This document shows positions 26,849 through 36,750 of a DNA stretch of 64,000 nucleotides, piece by piece. The stretch is from Actinocatenispora sp963805605 (GTDB taxonomy: Bacteria; Actinomycetota; Actinomycetes; Mycobacteriales; Micromonosporaceae). The position numbers were made by a program, and so were the translations under genes. The stretch lies in assembly GCA_963805605.1 (NCBI GenBank), contig CAWDUX010000002.1:2232001-2296000 (forward strand), given 5' to 3'. Under the pieces are notes generated by a model. That model worked only from the letters and a program-made list of their open reading frames with translations. It ran no database searches and was not told the DNA's origin. Positions within the stretch are counted from its first letter, which is position 1. Each line of letters begins with the position of its first letter.

Positions 26849-27967
26849 TTACTGCAGTTTCGTCAGCGTCTTTCTGCCCGCGTCCTCCACGATCTGTCGG
26901 GCCTTCTCGACCTGGTCCGACGACCACGAGCTGTCATTGCCGTGGGTGACCGAGGACGAGATCTTCAGTACGAGGTTGCCGTCCAGAATGATCAGCTCGA
27001 TGCGGACGACGTCGTTGGAGGAGGTGGACGACGTCTGGTAGTCGTACGCCTTCTGCCCGATGCTGACCTGCTTGAGCGTGCCGTCCTTGGCCACGCTCGA
27101 GGATTCGTCGTCATGGTGGTAGTCGTAGCCGTCGGACGCGGAACTGTCACTGTCGTAGAAGCTGGCAGCCATCGAGACGAGTGCGTTGTCGCCGGAGTAG
27201 TCACCGAACGACTGCGCGGCGACCAGCAGTTTCTGGTCGCCGATGTCCGAGCTGTTCTCCGCCGGCTTGACGGTGGGCTCGCCGTACGCGTCCGAGAAGG
27301 GGGACCAGTCGACGTGGTCGGCGATCTTGCTCGGCGCGGTGTAGTCGCCGCCGGGTGCGGCCGGGCTCGCCGTGTCGCTCGGTGCCGCGGAACTGCTGTC
27401 GGAGGGGGCCACCGCTGAAGGCGAGCTGGACGCCGCGCTGGGGCTCGGGTTGTCCTTGGAGCCGCTGGTGGCCACCAGCACGCCGATCACCACGAGCACC
27501 ACGAGGACCAGTGCGCCGCCGCCGATCAGTCCACCGATGAGCAGACCCTTGTTGCCGCCGCCGGAGTTGCCCGGAGGTGGGTAGCCCGGGCCCATCGGCT
27601 GGTATCCGGGGCCGCCCGGCGGGTATCCGGGGCCGCCGGGCGGGTATCCGGGAGGACCGGACTGCGGGTAGCCCGGACCGGACTGCGGATAGCCGGGGCT
27701 GCTGGCCTGGCCGCCCGCGTAGTCGACCGGCGGAGCGTACGGGTCTCCGCCCGGGTAGCCGCCGGATGCGGGCACGCCGGAGTACGGCGCGTTCGGCTGC
27801 CCGCCGGGATAGCCCGCGGGGTCGGTCGGTGCCTGCCACGGCTGCTGCTGGTCGGGTGCCTGCCATGCCTGCTGGTCGGGCTGGCCGTAGTTGGGCTGCG
27901 CCGGGCCGGGCTGGCCGTAGCCGGACTGGCCGTACCCGGCGTTGGGGTCGTATGGGGGCTGAGTCAC
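26849..27967 (-). CDS. Pro/Gly/Tyr-rich membrane-anchored protein
   Basis: A 372-aa protein with a long disordered N-terminus of Pro-Gly-Tyr repeats (GYGQPGPAQPNYGQP, GPGYPPGGPGYPPGGPGYQP), one transmembrane segment (LLIGGLIGGGALVLVVLVVIGVL, shown in part), a Ser/Pro linker and an outside domain of about 150 residues rich in Ser, Asp and Tyr. No enzyme motif is seen. Actinobacteria have many proteins of this layout with unrelated sensor or adhesion domains. Start ATG 27967; the upstream 145 bp show nothing definite. Confidence 0.72.
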   Translation of the reverse strand: MTQPPYDPNAGYGQSGYGQPGPAQPNYGQPDQQAWQAPDQQQPWQAPTDPAGYPGGQPNAPYSGVPASGGYPGGDPYAPPVDYAGGQASSPGYPQSGPGYPQSGPPGYPPGGPGYPPGGPGYQPMGPGYPPPGNSGGGNKGLLIGGLIGGGALVLVVLVVIGVLVATSGSKDNPSPSAASSSPSAVAPSDSSSAAPSDTASPAAPGGDYTAPSKIADHVDWSPFSDAYGEPTVKPAENSSDIGDQKLLVAAQSFGDYSGDNALVSMAASFYDSDSSASDGYDYHHDDESSSVAKDGTLKQVSIGQKAYDYQTSSTSSNDVVRIELIILDGNLVLKISSSVTHGNDSSWSSDQVEKARQIVEDAGRKTLTKLQ

Positions 27968-28112
27968 GGCGGTACCTGAACTTTCCGGGGGAAGGAACCC
28001 AGCATGAGGCTAATGGGCCGTCGCCAGCGCTGGCGGCATCACAATACCGGCCTGCCCGCCATGCTGGGCCGTACCGGGCGGCGCGATCTGACCGCCGAAA
28101 GGTCGGGCCGGG

Positions 28113-28916
28113 TCACCCGAACAGGGGAAATTGACGGTTCATCGGGGCGAGGACGCGGCGCTCGGCCGGTTCGAGCGGTACCCGGCCGGTTCCCTTGAGC
28201 GCGTACTCCCGGTCGGACCAGTCGGGCCGCAGTATCCCGGCGCCCAACAGCCCGTCGAGGGTGCGGCGGACCAGGGCCAGTGGAATCGGGTCGGGTTCGG
28301 GTGGTTCCGGCAGGTCGACGGACAGGTCCAGTGCGTGTACGGCGGCCTCGACCGCGAAGGTGGCCAGCAGGTCGGGCAGGGTGAGTACGTGGTTCTGGGT
28401 GGCCAGCCGGCTGTCCGCGGCGGTGCTGCGGGCCGCCCGTACGGCAGCGCCCGAGGTCTCCTGCCACATCTCGATCACGGTCCGGGGGCGGAACGCGGAC
28501 GCGGCGACGCGGACTGCTCGGGCATGTTCCCCGTGCAGCGGAATGGGTCTGCCGGAGAAACCGCGCCAGTAGGTCACGTAGTCGGTGTCGGCGAGCCGGT
28601 CGTCCGGGGTGGCGAGGGCGATCAGAGCACGCTGGCCGTCGAGCAGTACGTGGTAGAGGACGTCGATCACGGCCCAGCCGGTGCACCGGGTCGGCCGGAT
28701 CAGGTCGAGGTCGGAGAGGCCGGTGACGGTGTCGGTGAGCTGCTGGTACCCGGCGATCATCGCCTCCAGCGCCTGCTCGCGGGTGACCGCGGTGGGGTCG
28801 GCGGCCCGTACCGGCTGCTGGTCGACGGGTGTCGGGGTGGTTTCCGGCCTGTTGTCGAGGTGTTCAGCGGGGGCGGGCTCGTTGTCGTTCAGCAACTGAT
28901 GTCTTCTGACGTGCAT
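28113..28916 (-). CDS. Mycothiol-dependent maleylpyruvate isomerase/DinB-like protein
   Basis: A 267-aa protein with the DinB/MDMPI fold: EQALEAMIAGYQQLTDTVTG, RPTRCTGWAVIDVLYHVLLD (metal-binding His and the usual cgWtv.d...H pattern), and DLLATFAVEAAVHALDLSVD with the later His. Family members transfer or use mycothiol, or are of unknown function. Start: ATG 28916; the first 45 residues are not conserved and a shorter start is possible. The longer open frame upstream (to 29141) crosses the AT-rich intergenic DNA and is doubtful. Confidence 0.78.
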   Translation of the reverse strand: MHVRRHQLLNDNEPAPAEHLDNRPETTPTPVDQQPVRAADPTAVTREQALEAMIAGYQQLTDTVTGLSDLDLIRPTRCTGWAVIDVLYHVLLDGQRALIALATPDDRLADTDYVTYWRGFSGRPIPLHGEHARAVRVAASAFRPRTVIEMWQETSGAAVRAARSTAADSRLATQNHVLTLPDLLATFAVEAAVHALDLSVDLPEPPEPDPIPLALVRRTLDGLLGAGILRPDWSDREYALKGTGRVPLEPAERRVLAPMNRQFPLFG

Positions 28917-29132
28917 GGTTTCGACCTGGCCCCATTGGCGATAGTGACCGATAATACCCTTAAGAGCAGAAAATTCCGCGACTACACCCGCACACTGGCA
29001 CGAACCACCACGCGTTGGTGTCGTCGTGATGACACTCCGCTGTGACAATGTTGTCGGGGTCGGCAGCCTATCGTCCAAGGGTGACGGTGGGGGGCCGGTC
29101 AGGGCCACGCACGCATCGCCAGGTCGCCAGAG

Positions 29133-29215
29133 TTGCCACACGTCATGAGGGTTTTATGCTAATTTTCCGATATCGGCGTCATTGTCAGCGGGAAACGCCA
29201 CGCGCACCGTGGCGT
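29133..29215 (+). promoter_or_regulatory. Promoter-like region and hairpin upstream of the GTPase pair
   Basis: In the 340-bp AT-richer gap, TTGCCA (29133-29138) and TATGCT (29155-29160) are 16 bp apart and could start the GTPase operon. Downstream, ACGCCACG-CGCAC-CGTGGCGT (29195-29215) is a perfect 8-bp hairpin in the leader. The rest of 28917-29256 shows no gene or known RNA family. Confidence 0.35.
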
Positions 29216-29256
29216 GTGCGTTGTCGTCCCGATAGTCCATCGGGCACCCTTGAGCC

Positions 29257-32200
29257 GTGACGACGCAGGGGGATACTGGCGTCGCGCCAGCCGGAGATCA
29301 TGATTCAGTCCGCGGCAGCCGCCACGCTGCTCCAGACACCGAGCCGTCGGCGGCGGGCCCGGACACGACCAGGCCCGCGCACCCGGCGGAACCTCCGGAG
29401 CTGACGCTGTCCGCCCGGTCCGGAGACCAGGAACAACCGGCACCGCGCCGGACCGCCCCGGCCGATGACGCCGGCCGGCCCGCCGCCGGCCGGTACCTCA
29501 CTGCGCCCACACCCGGCGACCCCGGGGCACTCGGTACGGTGCTGCGCCGGCTGCGCGATCTCGTCGGCGAATGCCGCTTCGGGCTGGCCACCGCCGACGC
29601 CCGTACTGCCCGACGCACCGCGCGCCAACTGGCCAGCCAACTCGACGACTATCTGCGGCCACGGCTCGACCAGCTGAACGGGCCGCTGCTGATGGTCGTC
29701 TGCGGTCCCACCGGCGCCGGCAAGTCGACACTGGTCAACAGCCTCGTCCAGGCGCCGGTCAGCCATGCGGGCGCGCTACGTCCCACCACCCGGGCCCCGG
29801 TCCTGGTGGCCAACCCGGCGGACGCCTCCTGGTTCACCCGCTACTACCTGCTGCCCACCTTCGCCCGGACCTCCGGCTCCCCGGAGGAGGGTCGCCACCT
29901 CCAGGTGATCGCCGCACCCGCACTGCCTCCGGGCCTGGCGTTGCTGGACGCACCGGACATCGACTCGGTGGCCGCGGACAACCGCGACCTGGCCGCCGAA
30001 CTGATGGGCGCCGCCGACCTCTGGCTGTTCGTCACCACGGCAAACAGGTACGCCGACGAGGCGCCGTGGACCGCGCTGCGCTCCGCTCGGGAACGCGGCA
30101 CCCAGCTGGCACTCGTACTCGACCGGATACCGGACCGGGCCGACGTGGTGCGCCGCCACCTGACCCAGATGCTCTTCGACGAGGAACTCGACGAGTCGCC
30201 GGTCTTCGAACTCCCCGAATCGCCCCTGGACCCCGACGGCCTGCTGCCCGAGCACGTCCTTGCCCCCCTCCGGGACTGGTTCGAGCAGCTCGTCGGTGAC
30301 GTGACCCTGCGCAGCGCGCTCGCCCGCCAGACCCTCGACGGCGCGGTCGCTACGCTGCCCGCCCGGGTGCGCCTGCTCGCCGACGAGTCGGCCGAACAGC
30401 ACCGGTACGCGGAGCGGCTGCGTGCCATGGCCCGCTCCACCCACCGCGCCGCCACCTCGTCCGGCGAGGACGCCATCCAGCACGGCGGCCTGCTCGCCGG
30501 CGAACTGCGGGCCCGTTGGGACGAGCTGGTCGCCGGCGGCGAACTACTACGGGCCGTGGGAGCCCGCTCCGGCCGGCTGCGCGACCACCTCAACCTCTCC
30601 CGGAACTCCCGTGCGGTGCCCGGCCGGGAGGTCGTACCGGTCGTCGAGGCGGCACTCACCGCCCTGCTACGGGAAACCCTCGCCGACGCGGCCCGACGTA
30701 CCGACGACGGCTGGCGGGAGACCCCGGTCGGCGCCGCGTTGCTCAGCGACGTCGGAGCCGACGACGCAGACCCGGAGAAGATCGTCACCGACTGGGTGGC
30801 GGGCCTGCTCGACCTGGTACGCGACGACAGCGGACAGCGCTCGGTGTCCCGGCAGACCCCGTACACGCTGCACGCGGTGCGGCTGCTGGTCCTGGTGGCG
30901 GTACTGATCGCGCCGGCCCGAGCCGACGCAGACGGCACCGAACGGGACCTGATCGACACGGTGCTGGCCGACCCGGTGGTCCGGCGGATTGCCGACACCG
31001 CCCGTAAGGATCTGCTGGACCGTTTCCGCCAGCTGACCGACGCGCAGCGCCGACGCTACGACACCGCGCTCAACCGGGTCGCCTCGGAGAGTTCTGCCGC
31101 CGGCGCTCTGCGGGAGGTCGCCGCCGCCATACCGCTGGCGCACGCGGACGCCGCGCTGGTCACCGAGTGGCGGCTCATGCCGCCGGCGTACCCGGAACCG
31201 GCCGAGCAACCGGCAGCGGAAGTCGGCCCGCTGATCCCCGCACAGCTGGTGAGCGGTCCCGCGCTGACCGGTGACCTGGGGGCGCTCTTCCATCCGGGAA
31301 GGGCACGCGACTCTGAGCCGACGGAACAGGTACCGACCGACGAGGTACCGGCCCCGGTTCCGGATCCTGCGGAGGCGGCAGGCGACGTTTCCAGCTTCGC
31401 GACGGACCTTCCGCCGATCGGCGGGATCCTTTCGGAGGCAGACCCTGCCGGCGACACCGAACCGACCGGTACGGGGTCGACAGTCTCCGAGCTGGCCGGC
31501 ACCGACCTGGATGGTGCTGAACCGGATGGCGCTGAACTGGCCGGTACCGACCTGGATGGCGTTGGTCTGGACAGCACTGGGTCGGGCGATCACGAGTTGG
31601 CAGGGTCCGATCTAGCGGAGGACGAGCTGCCTGGGTCGGTCGCGGACGATTCCGGGGCGGTTGATCCCGGGCTGGAGGAGTCTGCACCACCGAACCCCGA
31701 GACCCTGTGCGCCGAACCGGACCCGGCGGTGGAAGCGGACCAGGCGGTGGAAGCGGACAGCCTTCTGGCACCGCGCGATGACGTGGTGCTGGGCGGTGAG
31801 GCTGCCGCACGCGGAAGCATTACGGATGCGCGGGATATCGGCCTGAGCATGGCCGACCCCGACCCCGACCCCGATGCCGGGGACAGCGGACCGGTCGGCG
31901 TACCGAACGAAGCGCTGCCATCGGACGCGTCATCGACAGACATCGCCGAGCCACTCGCCGCGGGGCCACTCGACGGTGCCGAACTGGCTGATGGTGCCGA
32001 GGACGCCGGACCGGGGGACATCGAGTCGTCAGCGGACACCGGGCCGATGCACACTGGCTCCGTCGACGAGCCGTTGTCGACCAAGCCACAGGATGTGGCG
32101 GAACAGGGCATCGTCGATGAGACCAACACAGACGAGGCCGACACGGACGAGGCCGACATCAACGAGGCTGCCACGGAGCAGGATGTTCCCGAGCACGGCG

Positions 32201-32319
32201 GCCAGCAGGACGAGGCCGGCCAGCAGGACGTGGCCGGTCCAGTACAGGCCCGGGAGGTCCCCGCACCCGGTACGGACAGCGAATCCGGCACCGCCCGGCC
32301 GTCGCACGAAGTGGAGTGA
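29257..32319 (+). CDS. Dynamin-like P-loop GTPase with long acidic tail (first of a pair)
   Basis: A 1020-aa protein. Residues 1-90 are disordered. The GTPase domain has the G1 loop CGPTGAGKSTL (about residue 150), G3-like LLDAPDIDSV and helical regions after it. The last 330 residues are extremely acidic and repetitive (DLDGAEPDGAELAGTDLDG, EADTDEADINEA), with no structure predicted. The NKxD motif is not obvious (LVLDRIPD). The GTG at 29257 has a weak ribosome site. A second GTPase starts 4 bp after its stop, so the two probably act as a heteromeric pair, perhaps at the membrane because the partner has two TM segments. Confidence 0.8.
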   Translation: MTTQGDTGVAPAGDHDSVRGSRHAAPDTEPSAAGPDTTRPAHPAEPPELTLSARSGDQEQPAPRRTAPADDAGRPAAGRYLTAPTPGDPGALGTVLRRLRDLVGECRFGLATADARTARRTARQLASQLDDYLRPRLDQLNGPLLMVVCGPTGAGKSTLVNSLVQAPVSHAGALRPTTRAPVLVANPADASWFTRYYLLPTFARTSGSPEEGRHLQVIAAPALPPGLALLDAPDIDSVAADNRDLAAELMGAADLWLFVTTANRYADEAPWTALRSARERGTQLALVLDRIPDRADVVRRHLTQMLFDEELDESPVFELPESPLDPDGLLPEHVLAPLRDWFEQLVGDVTLRSALARQTLDGAVATLPARVRLLADESAEQHRYAERLRAMARSTHRAATSSGEDAIQHGGLLAGELRARWDELVAGGELLRAVGARSGRLRDHLNLSRNSRAVPGREVVPVVEAALTALLRETLADAARRTDDGWRETPVGAALLSDVGADDADPEKIVTDWVAGLLDLVRDDSGQRSVSRQTPYTLHAVRLLVLVAVLIAPARADADGTERDLIDTVLADPVVRRIADTARKDLLDRFRQLTDAQRRRYDTALNRVASESSAAGALREVAAAIPLAHADAALVTEWRLMPPAYPEPAEQPAAEVGPLIPAQLVSGPALTGDLGALFHPGRARDSEPTEQVPTDEVPAPVPDPAEAAGDVSSFATDLPPIGGILSEADPAGDTEPTGTGSTVSELAGTDLDGAEPDGAELAGTDLDGVGLDSTGSGDHELAGSDLAEDELPGSVADDSGAVDPGLEESAPPNPETLCAEPDPAVEADQAVEADSLLAPRDDVVLGGEAAARGSITDARDIGLSMADPDPDPDAGDSGPVGVPNEALPSDASSTDIAEPLAAGPLDGAELADGAEDAGPGDIESSADTGPMHTGSVDEPLSTKPQDVAEQGIVDETNTDEADTDEADINEAATEQDVPEHGGQQDEAGQQDVAGPVQAREVPAPGTDSESGTARPSHEVE

Positions 32320-32323
32320 CCAG

Positions 32324-34093
32324 GTGACCGAGCGGACCGAACCGTTCCTGACCACAGCATCAGAGCTGACCGCCCCGCGTCGCACCATCGGGAAGCCGGC
32401 CGTGACCGGTACGTCGGCGGCAACCCCGACCGCCCTGTCGGTCGGCCGGGGCAGGTCCCGCCGGGAACGCCGGCTCAACGCCGCCGCCGCCACCGACGGT
32501 CTGCAGGAGCGGCTCGCCGCGCTGGGTCGGCTGGTCACCACGCTGGCGGACAGGGTGCCGGCCAAGCGCCTGGCCCCGGCCCGTGACCTGATCGGACGTG
32601 CCGGCCAGCGACTGGAGCTGTCCAGCCGACACACCGTAGTGGCGCTCGCCGGCACTACCGGGAGCGGCAAGTCGACCCTGTTCAACGCGCTGTCCGGGCT
32701 GGACCTGTCCCGGGCCGGGGCACGCCGCCCGACCACCAGCGAGGTGCACGCCTGCGTCTGGGACCCGGACGGCGCCGACGAACTGCTGTCCTGGCTGGCG
32801 GTGCCGGCCCGGCGGCGTACGGCTCGGGAAAGTGCCCTGGACGGCCAGGACCAGGCGGCGCTGCGGGGCCTGGTCCTGCTGGACATGCCGGACTTCGACT
32901 CGATCGACGAGGCACACCGGCACGAGGTGGACCGGTTGGTCGGCGTCGTCGACATGATCATCTGGGTACTGGACCCGCAGAAGTACGCCGACCGTACGGT
33001 GCACGAACGGCTCCGTTCGCTGGGCGTACGGCAGACCGCGACCGCGGTGGTGCTGAACCAGACGGACCGGCTGCAACCTCTGGACGTGGAGCGCTGCTCG
33101 GATGATCTGCGCCGGCTGCTGACCGAGGACGGCCTGTCCGCCCGTTCCCTGCACCTCACCTCGGCCCGTACCGGCGTCGGGGTGGTGGAGCTGCGTACGG
33201 TGCTGGCCGGTGCGGTGGCCGACCGGCAGGCCGCGGTACGTCGGCTGACCTGCGACCTGAACAGTGTCACCGCGGGCCTGGCGGACCTGACCGGCCCGGA
33301 GATCGACGTCTCCCGGGCCGCGCCGGTGGAGCCGCTGGCCGCCGGGTTGTCCGAGCTGGCCGGGGTGCCCGGGCTGGTGGACGGTGCGTTCCGGGACTAC
33401 CGGCGGCGTGGACGGCGCGCGACCGCGTGGCTGTTCGTCCGGTGGGCGCTACGTGGCCGGGACCCGAAACGCCGACTGGAGCAGGAACGCTACGACCTGG
33501 ACTGGTTGGACGGGAAGCGGGACGCGGCGCGTCGGAAGTCGCCGGCGCGTGCCTCGTCGCCGACCCGTACCGGGCTGACCGATCAGCTGCGCCGCTATCT
33601 CGACACCGCGGTGGCCGGGCTGCCCGACCCGTGGCCGGGTGCGGCGCGTTCCGCGGTCGCGGACCGTTCCGGGGAGCTGGCCGAGCGGTTGGCGAAGATC
33701 CCGACCCTCGCCGAGGACCGGCCGCGGCCGGCCTGGTGGGGTCGGATGACGGTGCTGCAGTGGCTTCTCGGTGCGTGTGCGGTGGGTGGTCTGGTCTGGC
33801 TGGCTGTGGCGGCCCTGGCCGGCCCGATCGGGTACCGGGTGGTGCAGCTACCTGATCTGGGCCCGCTGCCCGTTGCGGTGCTGCTGCTGGCGGCAGGGGT
33901 ACTGCTGGGTGTGCTCGCGGCGCTGGTGTGCCTGCCCGCGGTGAAGTCGGCCGCTGTCGAGCACCGTCGGCAACTGGACGAGCAGCTGCGAGCGGAGGTC
34001 ACCGAGGCGGTCCGCACCCTGGTGGTGGAGCCGGTACGGGCTGAGCTCGCCGCCTACGAGCAGGTCCGGGCCGCCGTCGGTGAGCTGGGTTAG
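32324..34093 (+). CDS. Membrane-anchored GTPase (second of a pair)
   Basis: A 589-aa GTPase. G1 is AGTTGSGKSTLFNAL (about residue 110), G3 is LLDMPDFDSID, and G4-like is VVLNQTDRL. Near the C-terminus are two transmembrane segments (LLGACAVGGLVWLAVAALAG and LPVAVLLLAAGVLLGVLAAL) followed by a helical tail. This layout, soluble GTPase then TM hairpin, recalls YfjP and bacterial dynamin-like proteins. Start: GTG 32324 with GGAG upstream; the open frame to 31874 lies within the tail of the first GTPase gene and is spurious. Coupled to the preceding gene. Confidence 0.82.
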   Translation: MTERTEPFLTTASELTAPRRTIGKPAVTGTSAATPTALSVGRGRSRRERRLNAAAATDGLQERLAALGRLVTTLADRVPAKRLAPARDLIGRAGQRLELSSRHTVVALAGTTGSGKSTLFNALSGLDLSRAGARRPTTSEVHACVWDPDGADELLSWLAVPARRRTARESALDGQDQAALRGLVLLDMPDFDSIDEAHRHEVDRLVGVVDMIIWVLDPQKYADRTVHERLRSLGVRQTATAVVLNQTDRLQPLDVERCSDDLRRLLTEDGLSARSLHLTSARTGVGVVELRTVLAGAVADRQAAVRRLTCDLNSVTAGLADLTGPEIDVSRAAPVEPLAAGLSELAGVPGLVDGAFRDYRRRGRRATAWLFVRWALRGRDPKRRLEQERYDLDWLDGKRDAARRKSPARASSPTRTGLTDQLRRYLDTAVAGLPDPWPGAARSAVADRSGELAERLAKIPTLAEDRPRPAWWGRMTVLQWLLGACAVGGLVWLAVAALAGPIGYRVVQLPDLGPLPVAVLLLAAGVLLGVLAALVCLPAVKSAAVEHRRQLDEQLRAEVTEAVRTLVVEPVRAELAAYEQVRAAVGELG

Positions 34094-34135
34094 CCGCCAG
34101 GCCCGGACCTCTGCGCCGGCACGTACGCTGTGGGG

Positions 34136-35446
34136 ATGCCAGCATCGCGCGGTCCAGGCGGCGGCCGGAACACGCGGCCGGCCGCGAAGGGGAGACGGCG
34201 CGGCGCTGCCCGTGACACGACCCCGGAGCCGGAGGCACCAGTGACGAATCCCCAGGCGGAGTTCTTCGAACCGATCTTGGCTGCCTGTGCGCCGATCGCC
34301 GCGCTGGACGTGGCGCTGGATGCGGAGCTGGCGGTGTCCGCGCTGCTGGGCGGCGCGTACGCGGCGGCGGACGAGGACCGGGACGCGGCGGTCGGACGGT
34401 TCGCCGGGGACCTGGTTTCGGTACTGTCCGCTGGCCGGACCGATGCCCTGACCGGGGCGTTGCTGGCCGGGCTGGCCGGGGTGGCGCCGGGCGACGCCGC
34501 TGGTCGGGCCGCCGACGCGCTGGTCGCCCTGGCGGACCGCGGCGGGCTCCGGCCGACCTGGGCTGACTCCGTCGGCGAGGTCCGGTGCACCGGGAGCTGG
34601 GCGATGAGCGACGTGTTCGGTGACCAGACCGAGTACATCCTTTCGTTCGAGTACGTCGAGGAGAAGTTGGGCGGCGCCCCGCACGCGGTCTGCGTCCTGG
34701 TCGACTTCAACCTCGGCGTGGTGAAGGACTGCTGGACCGCGCTGGACCCGGACGCGGTCCTGGCCGACTGCCGGCGGAGCGCCGCGACCGACGACGACCT
34801 GCTGCTCGCGGAGGTGTCCCCGGGCACGGTACGCAGCACGGTGACCGAGCTGTTCGCCGCGACCGACGCGCTCGCCCAACTGCCGGCGGCCCAGGGCCTG
34901 TCCGAGGAGCGCTGCGTCGTACTGTCCCGGCTGTTCACGCTGCCGGAGACGGCCGGCGCGGACACCTCCGCGGCGGCGGCGGATGCGCTGGTCGCCGAGT
35001 TCCGGGCAGCGTCGGAGGGCGCTGTGGAAGGGGTGGACGGCGAGGTGGTCGAGGCGTGCGCCCGACTGATCGTCGAATATTCCATCGCCGGGAACCGCAT
35101 CGACCCGCTGCGCTGGAGCCCCACCACGGTCGAGACGTTCCTGACCGACTGGGCGCCCCGGTCCGCGGTGATCGACGAGGAGTCCGTACGGGCTCTGCCG
35201 GCGGTGCTCGCCGCTTTCGTCACCTGGGCGGGCCACCGGTCCGGTCGGCCGGAACGCGCGGTGCAGGCGACCCAGGAGGCGGTGACCGCGTACATCGTGA
35301 CCTTCGCGGAGGCGATGTTCGGCAGCGACACCGAGCAGACCACTGCCGCACAGCTTGCCCGCCAGCTGATCGCGGAGGGTGTCGATCCGACCGACGACAC
35401 TGCGGTACGCGCCTGGTTGGACGCCCGGATGCGTCCGTCGTCCTGA
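34136..35446 (+). CDS. Conserved actinobacterial hypothetical protein
   Basis: A 436-aa protein, not recognised. The first 35 residues are basic and disordered (GGRNTRPAAKGRRRGAAR). The rest is soluble, helical and acidic, with a recognisable segment GSWAMSDVFGDQTEYILSFE followed by GAPHAVCVLVDFNLGVVKDC. The latter looks like the start of an alpha/beta domain. No TM or signal. It follows the GTPase pair by 42 bp on the same strand and may belong to that unit. ATG 34136 is used; GTG 34130 is possible. Confidence 0.68.
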   Translation: MPASRGPGGGRNTRPAAKGRRRGAARDTTPEPEAPVTNPQAEFFEPILAACAPIAALDVALDAELAVSALLGGAYAAADEDRDAAVGRFAGDLVSVLSAGRTDALTGALLAGLAGVAPGDAAGRAADALVALADRGGLRPTWADSVGEVRCTGSWAMSDVFGDQTEYILSFEYVEEKLGGAPHAVCVLVDFNLGVVKDCWTALDPDAVLADCRRSAATDDDLLLAEVSPGTVRSTVTELFAATDALAQLPAAQGLSEERCVVLSRLFTLPETAGADTSAAAADALVAEFRAASEGAVEGVDGEVVEACARLIVEYSIAGNRIDPLRWSPTTVETFLTDWAPRSAVIDEESVRALPAVLAAFVTWAGHRSGRPERAVQATQEAVTAYIVTFAEAMFGSDTEQTTAAQLARQLIAEGVDPTDDTAVRAWLDARMRPSS

Positions 35447-35499
35447 TCCCACCGTCTGGGTCGGCGTCTTGATCCCGCCCTCGGGGGCGGTGCCGTGGC

Positions 35500-36750
35500 T
35501 CAGGTCCGGGGGTGGTACGGCCCAGTACCTGCTGTTGCCGGTGGCCGCTGGCGGGGCGCCGAGGTCAGCGCCCCGATGACGCCGGCCGCTACGGGATGGG
35601 AGTGCGTGACCTGGCCGGCCGCAACGGTTGTGGGTCGCCCGGGTACGACCACCCGTATCCGGATCGCCGGAGCGGACGGCTCGGCGGTCGGTGACGTGCC
35701 CTCTGGTGACCTGGCTTCCGGTGGTGCGGTCTGGCGCGGCGAGACTCCCGGCAGCTCTGTCCCCGGAGCACGCTTCCCGGGCGACCGGGTACCTGGCGTC
35801 GGGTGCAGCGGAGCAGACTCCTCAGGCTGTCCGGTGCTGGCCTGACCGGCACCGGTTCGGCCGGGATCGGTTCGACCGGGATCGAGTCGACCGGCACCGG
35901 TCTGGCCGGGATCGGTCTGGCCGGGGTGGCAGTGGCCGGGGCCAGGTTCTGCGGGCAGGTCCGGTATCGGTGGAGGTGGAGTCAGCCGTGGCAGTTTCGG
36001 CTCCGGTACGTCCGACGGCGTCAGACACATGGCGAATACCAGCGCCGCACAGCTGCCGTCCTCGGGATCGCGTGGCCGGGGCAGTGGGCCGGGTTCGGCG
36101 GGCCCGCCGCGCGCGGGTGGGTCGACGCTGATCGGTCGGGGCAGCGGCATCGGCCGGGGCCGGTGGTGCCGGGTCGCCCGGGTGTGCTGCGCTCTGCCCC
36201 GGCCCGGCGCCTGTACGACGGGATCGGCCCGGTGTACGGGCGGCGCGGGGTTGGCGTGCTGCGATCCGGGCCGGCTCGGCGGATACCCGGCCGACTGGCC
36301 GCGGCCGTGCGTTTTGGGGTCCGGTACGACGACGGGCGCCGGGTTCGGGTCGGGTGCGGCGAGGAACGGGCTGGTACGGCTGTACGTGGTGCTGCGTAGC
36401 CGGTCTGTGCCGGCGACGACCAGCACGCTGCACGCGGTCAGGGTGAGGGCGGCAAGGCTGGCCAGTACCAGCGTCACCCGGCGTCCTGGCTCCGCTGTGG
36501 TCCGCCGGGCGCGGTGCGGCCAACGGATCTGTTCCGGGCGGCGTACGGCGAGGTGCCGCAGCAGTTCCGAGACAGGGCGAACTAGGGGGGTGACGCTGAT
36601 CCGGAATCCGGTGGCACGGCACAAGGGCGGCGCCTCGGTCGGGTCAGCCACATGGGTGAGCGTAGCGCTGTGGTGGTAGTTACCGGGAGGCCCCTTCGGA
36701 TGACGTTCAGCTTGGCGGGCCCCGGGAGTGGTGACCGTCACCCGCGTCAT
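35500..36750 (-). CDS. Pro-rich membrane or secreted hypothetical protein
   Basis: A 416-aa protein. The ATG at 36750 has a textbook ribosome site (AAGGAGG, 5 bp away). One hydrophobic segment (VTLVLASLAALTLTACSVLV) around residue 100 could anchor it or be a late signal. The remainder is Pro/Arg/Gly-rich and disordered, with degenerate repeats (DPGQTGAGRLDPGRTDPGRT) that appear in the DNA as ggatcggt/ggaccggc runs at 35840-35935. No domain is recognised. The strong start argues that it is real, but the product may be low complexity throughout. Confidence 0.55.
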   Translation of the reverse strand: MTRVTVTTPGARQAERHPKGPPGNYHHSATLTHVADPTEAPPLCRATGFRISVTPLVRPVSELLRHLAVRRPEQIRWPHRARRTTAEPGRRVTLVLASLAALTLTACSVLVVAGTDRLRSTTYSRTSPFLAAPDPNPAPVVVPDPKTHGRGQSAGYPPSRPGSQHANPAPPVHRADPVVQAPGRGRAQHTRATRHHRPRPMPLPRPISVDPPARGGPAEPGPLPRPRDPEDGSCAALVFAMCLTPSDVPEPKLPRLTPPPPIPDLPAEPGPGHCHPGQTDPGQTGAGRLDPGRTDPGRTGAGQASTGQPEESAPLHPTPGTRSPGKRAPGTELPGVSPRQTAPPEARSPEGTSPTAEPSAPAIRIRVVVPGRPTTVAAGQVTHSHPVAAGVIGALTSAPRQRPPATAGTGPYHPRT

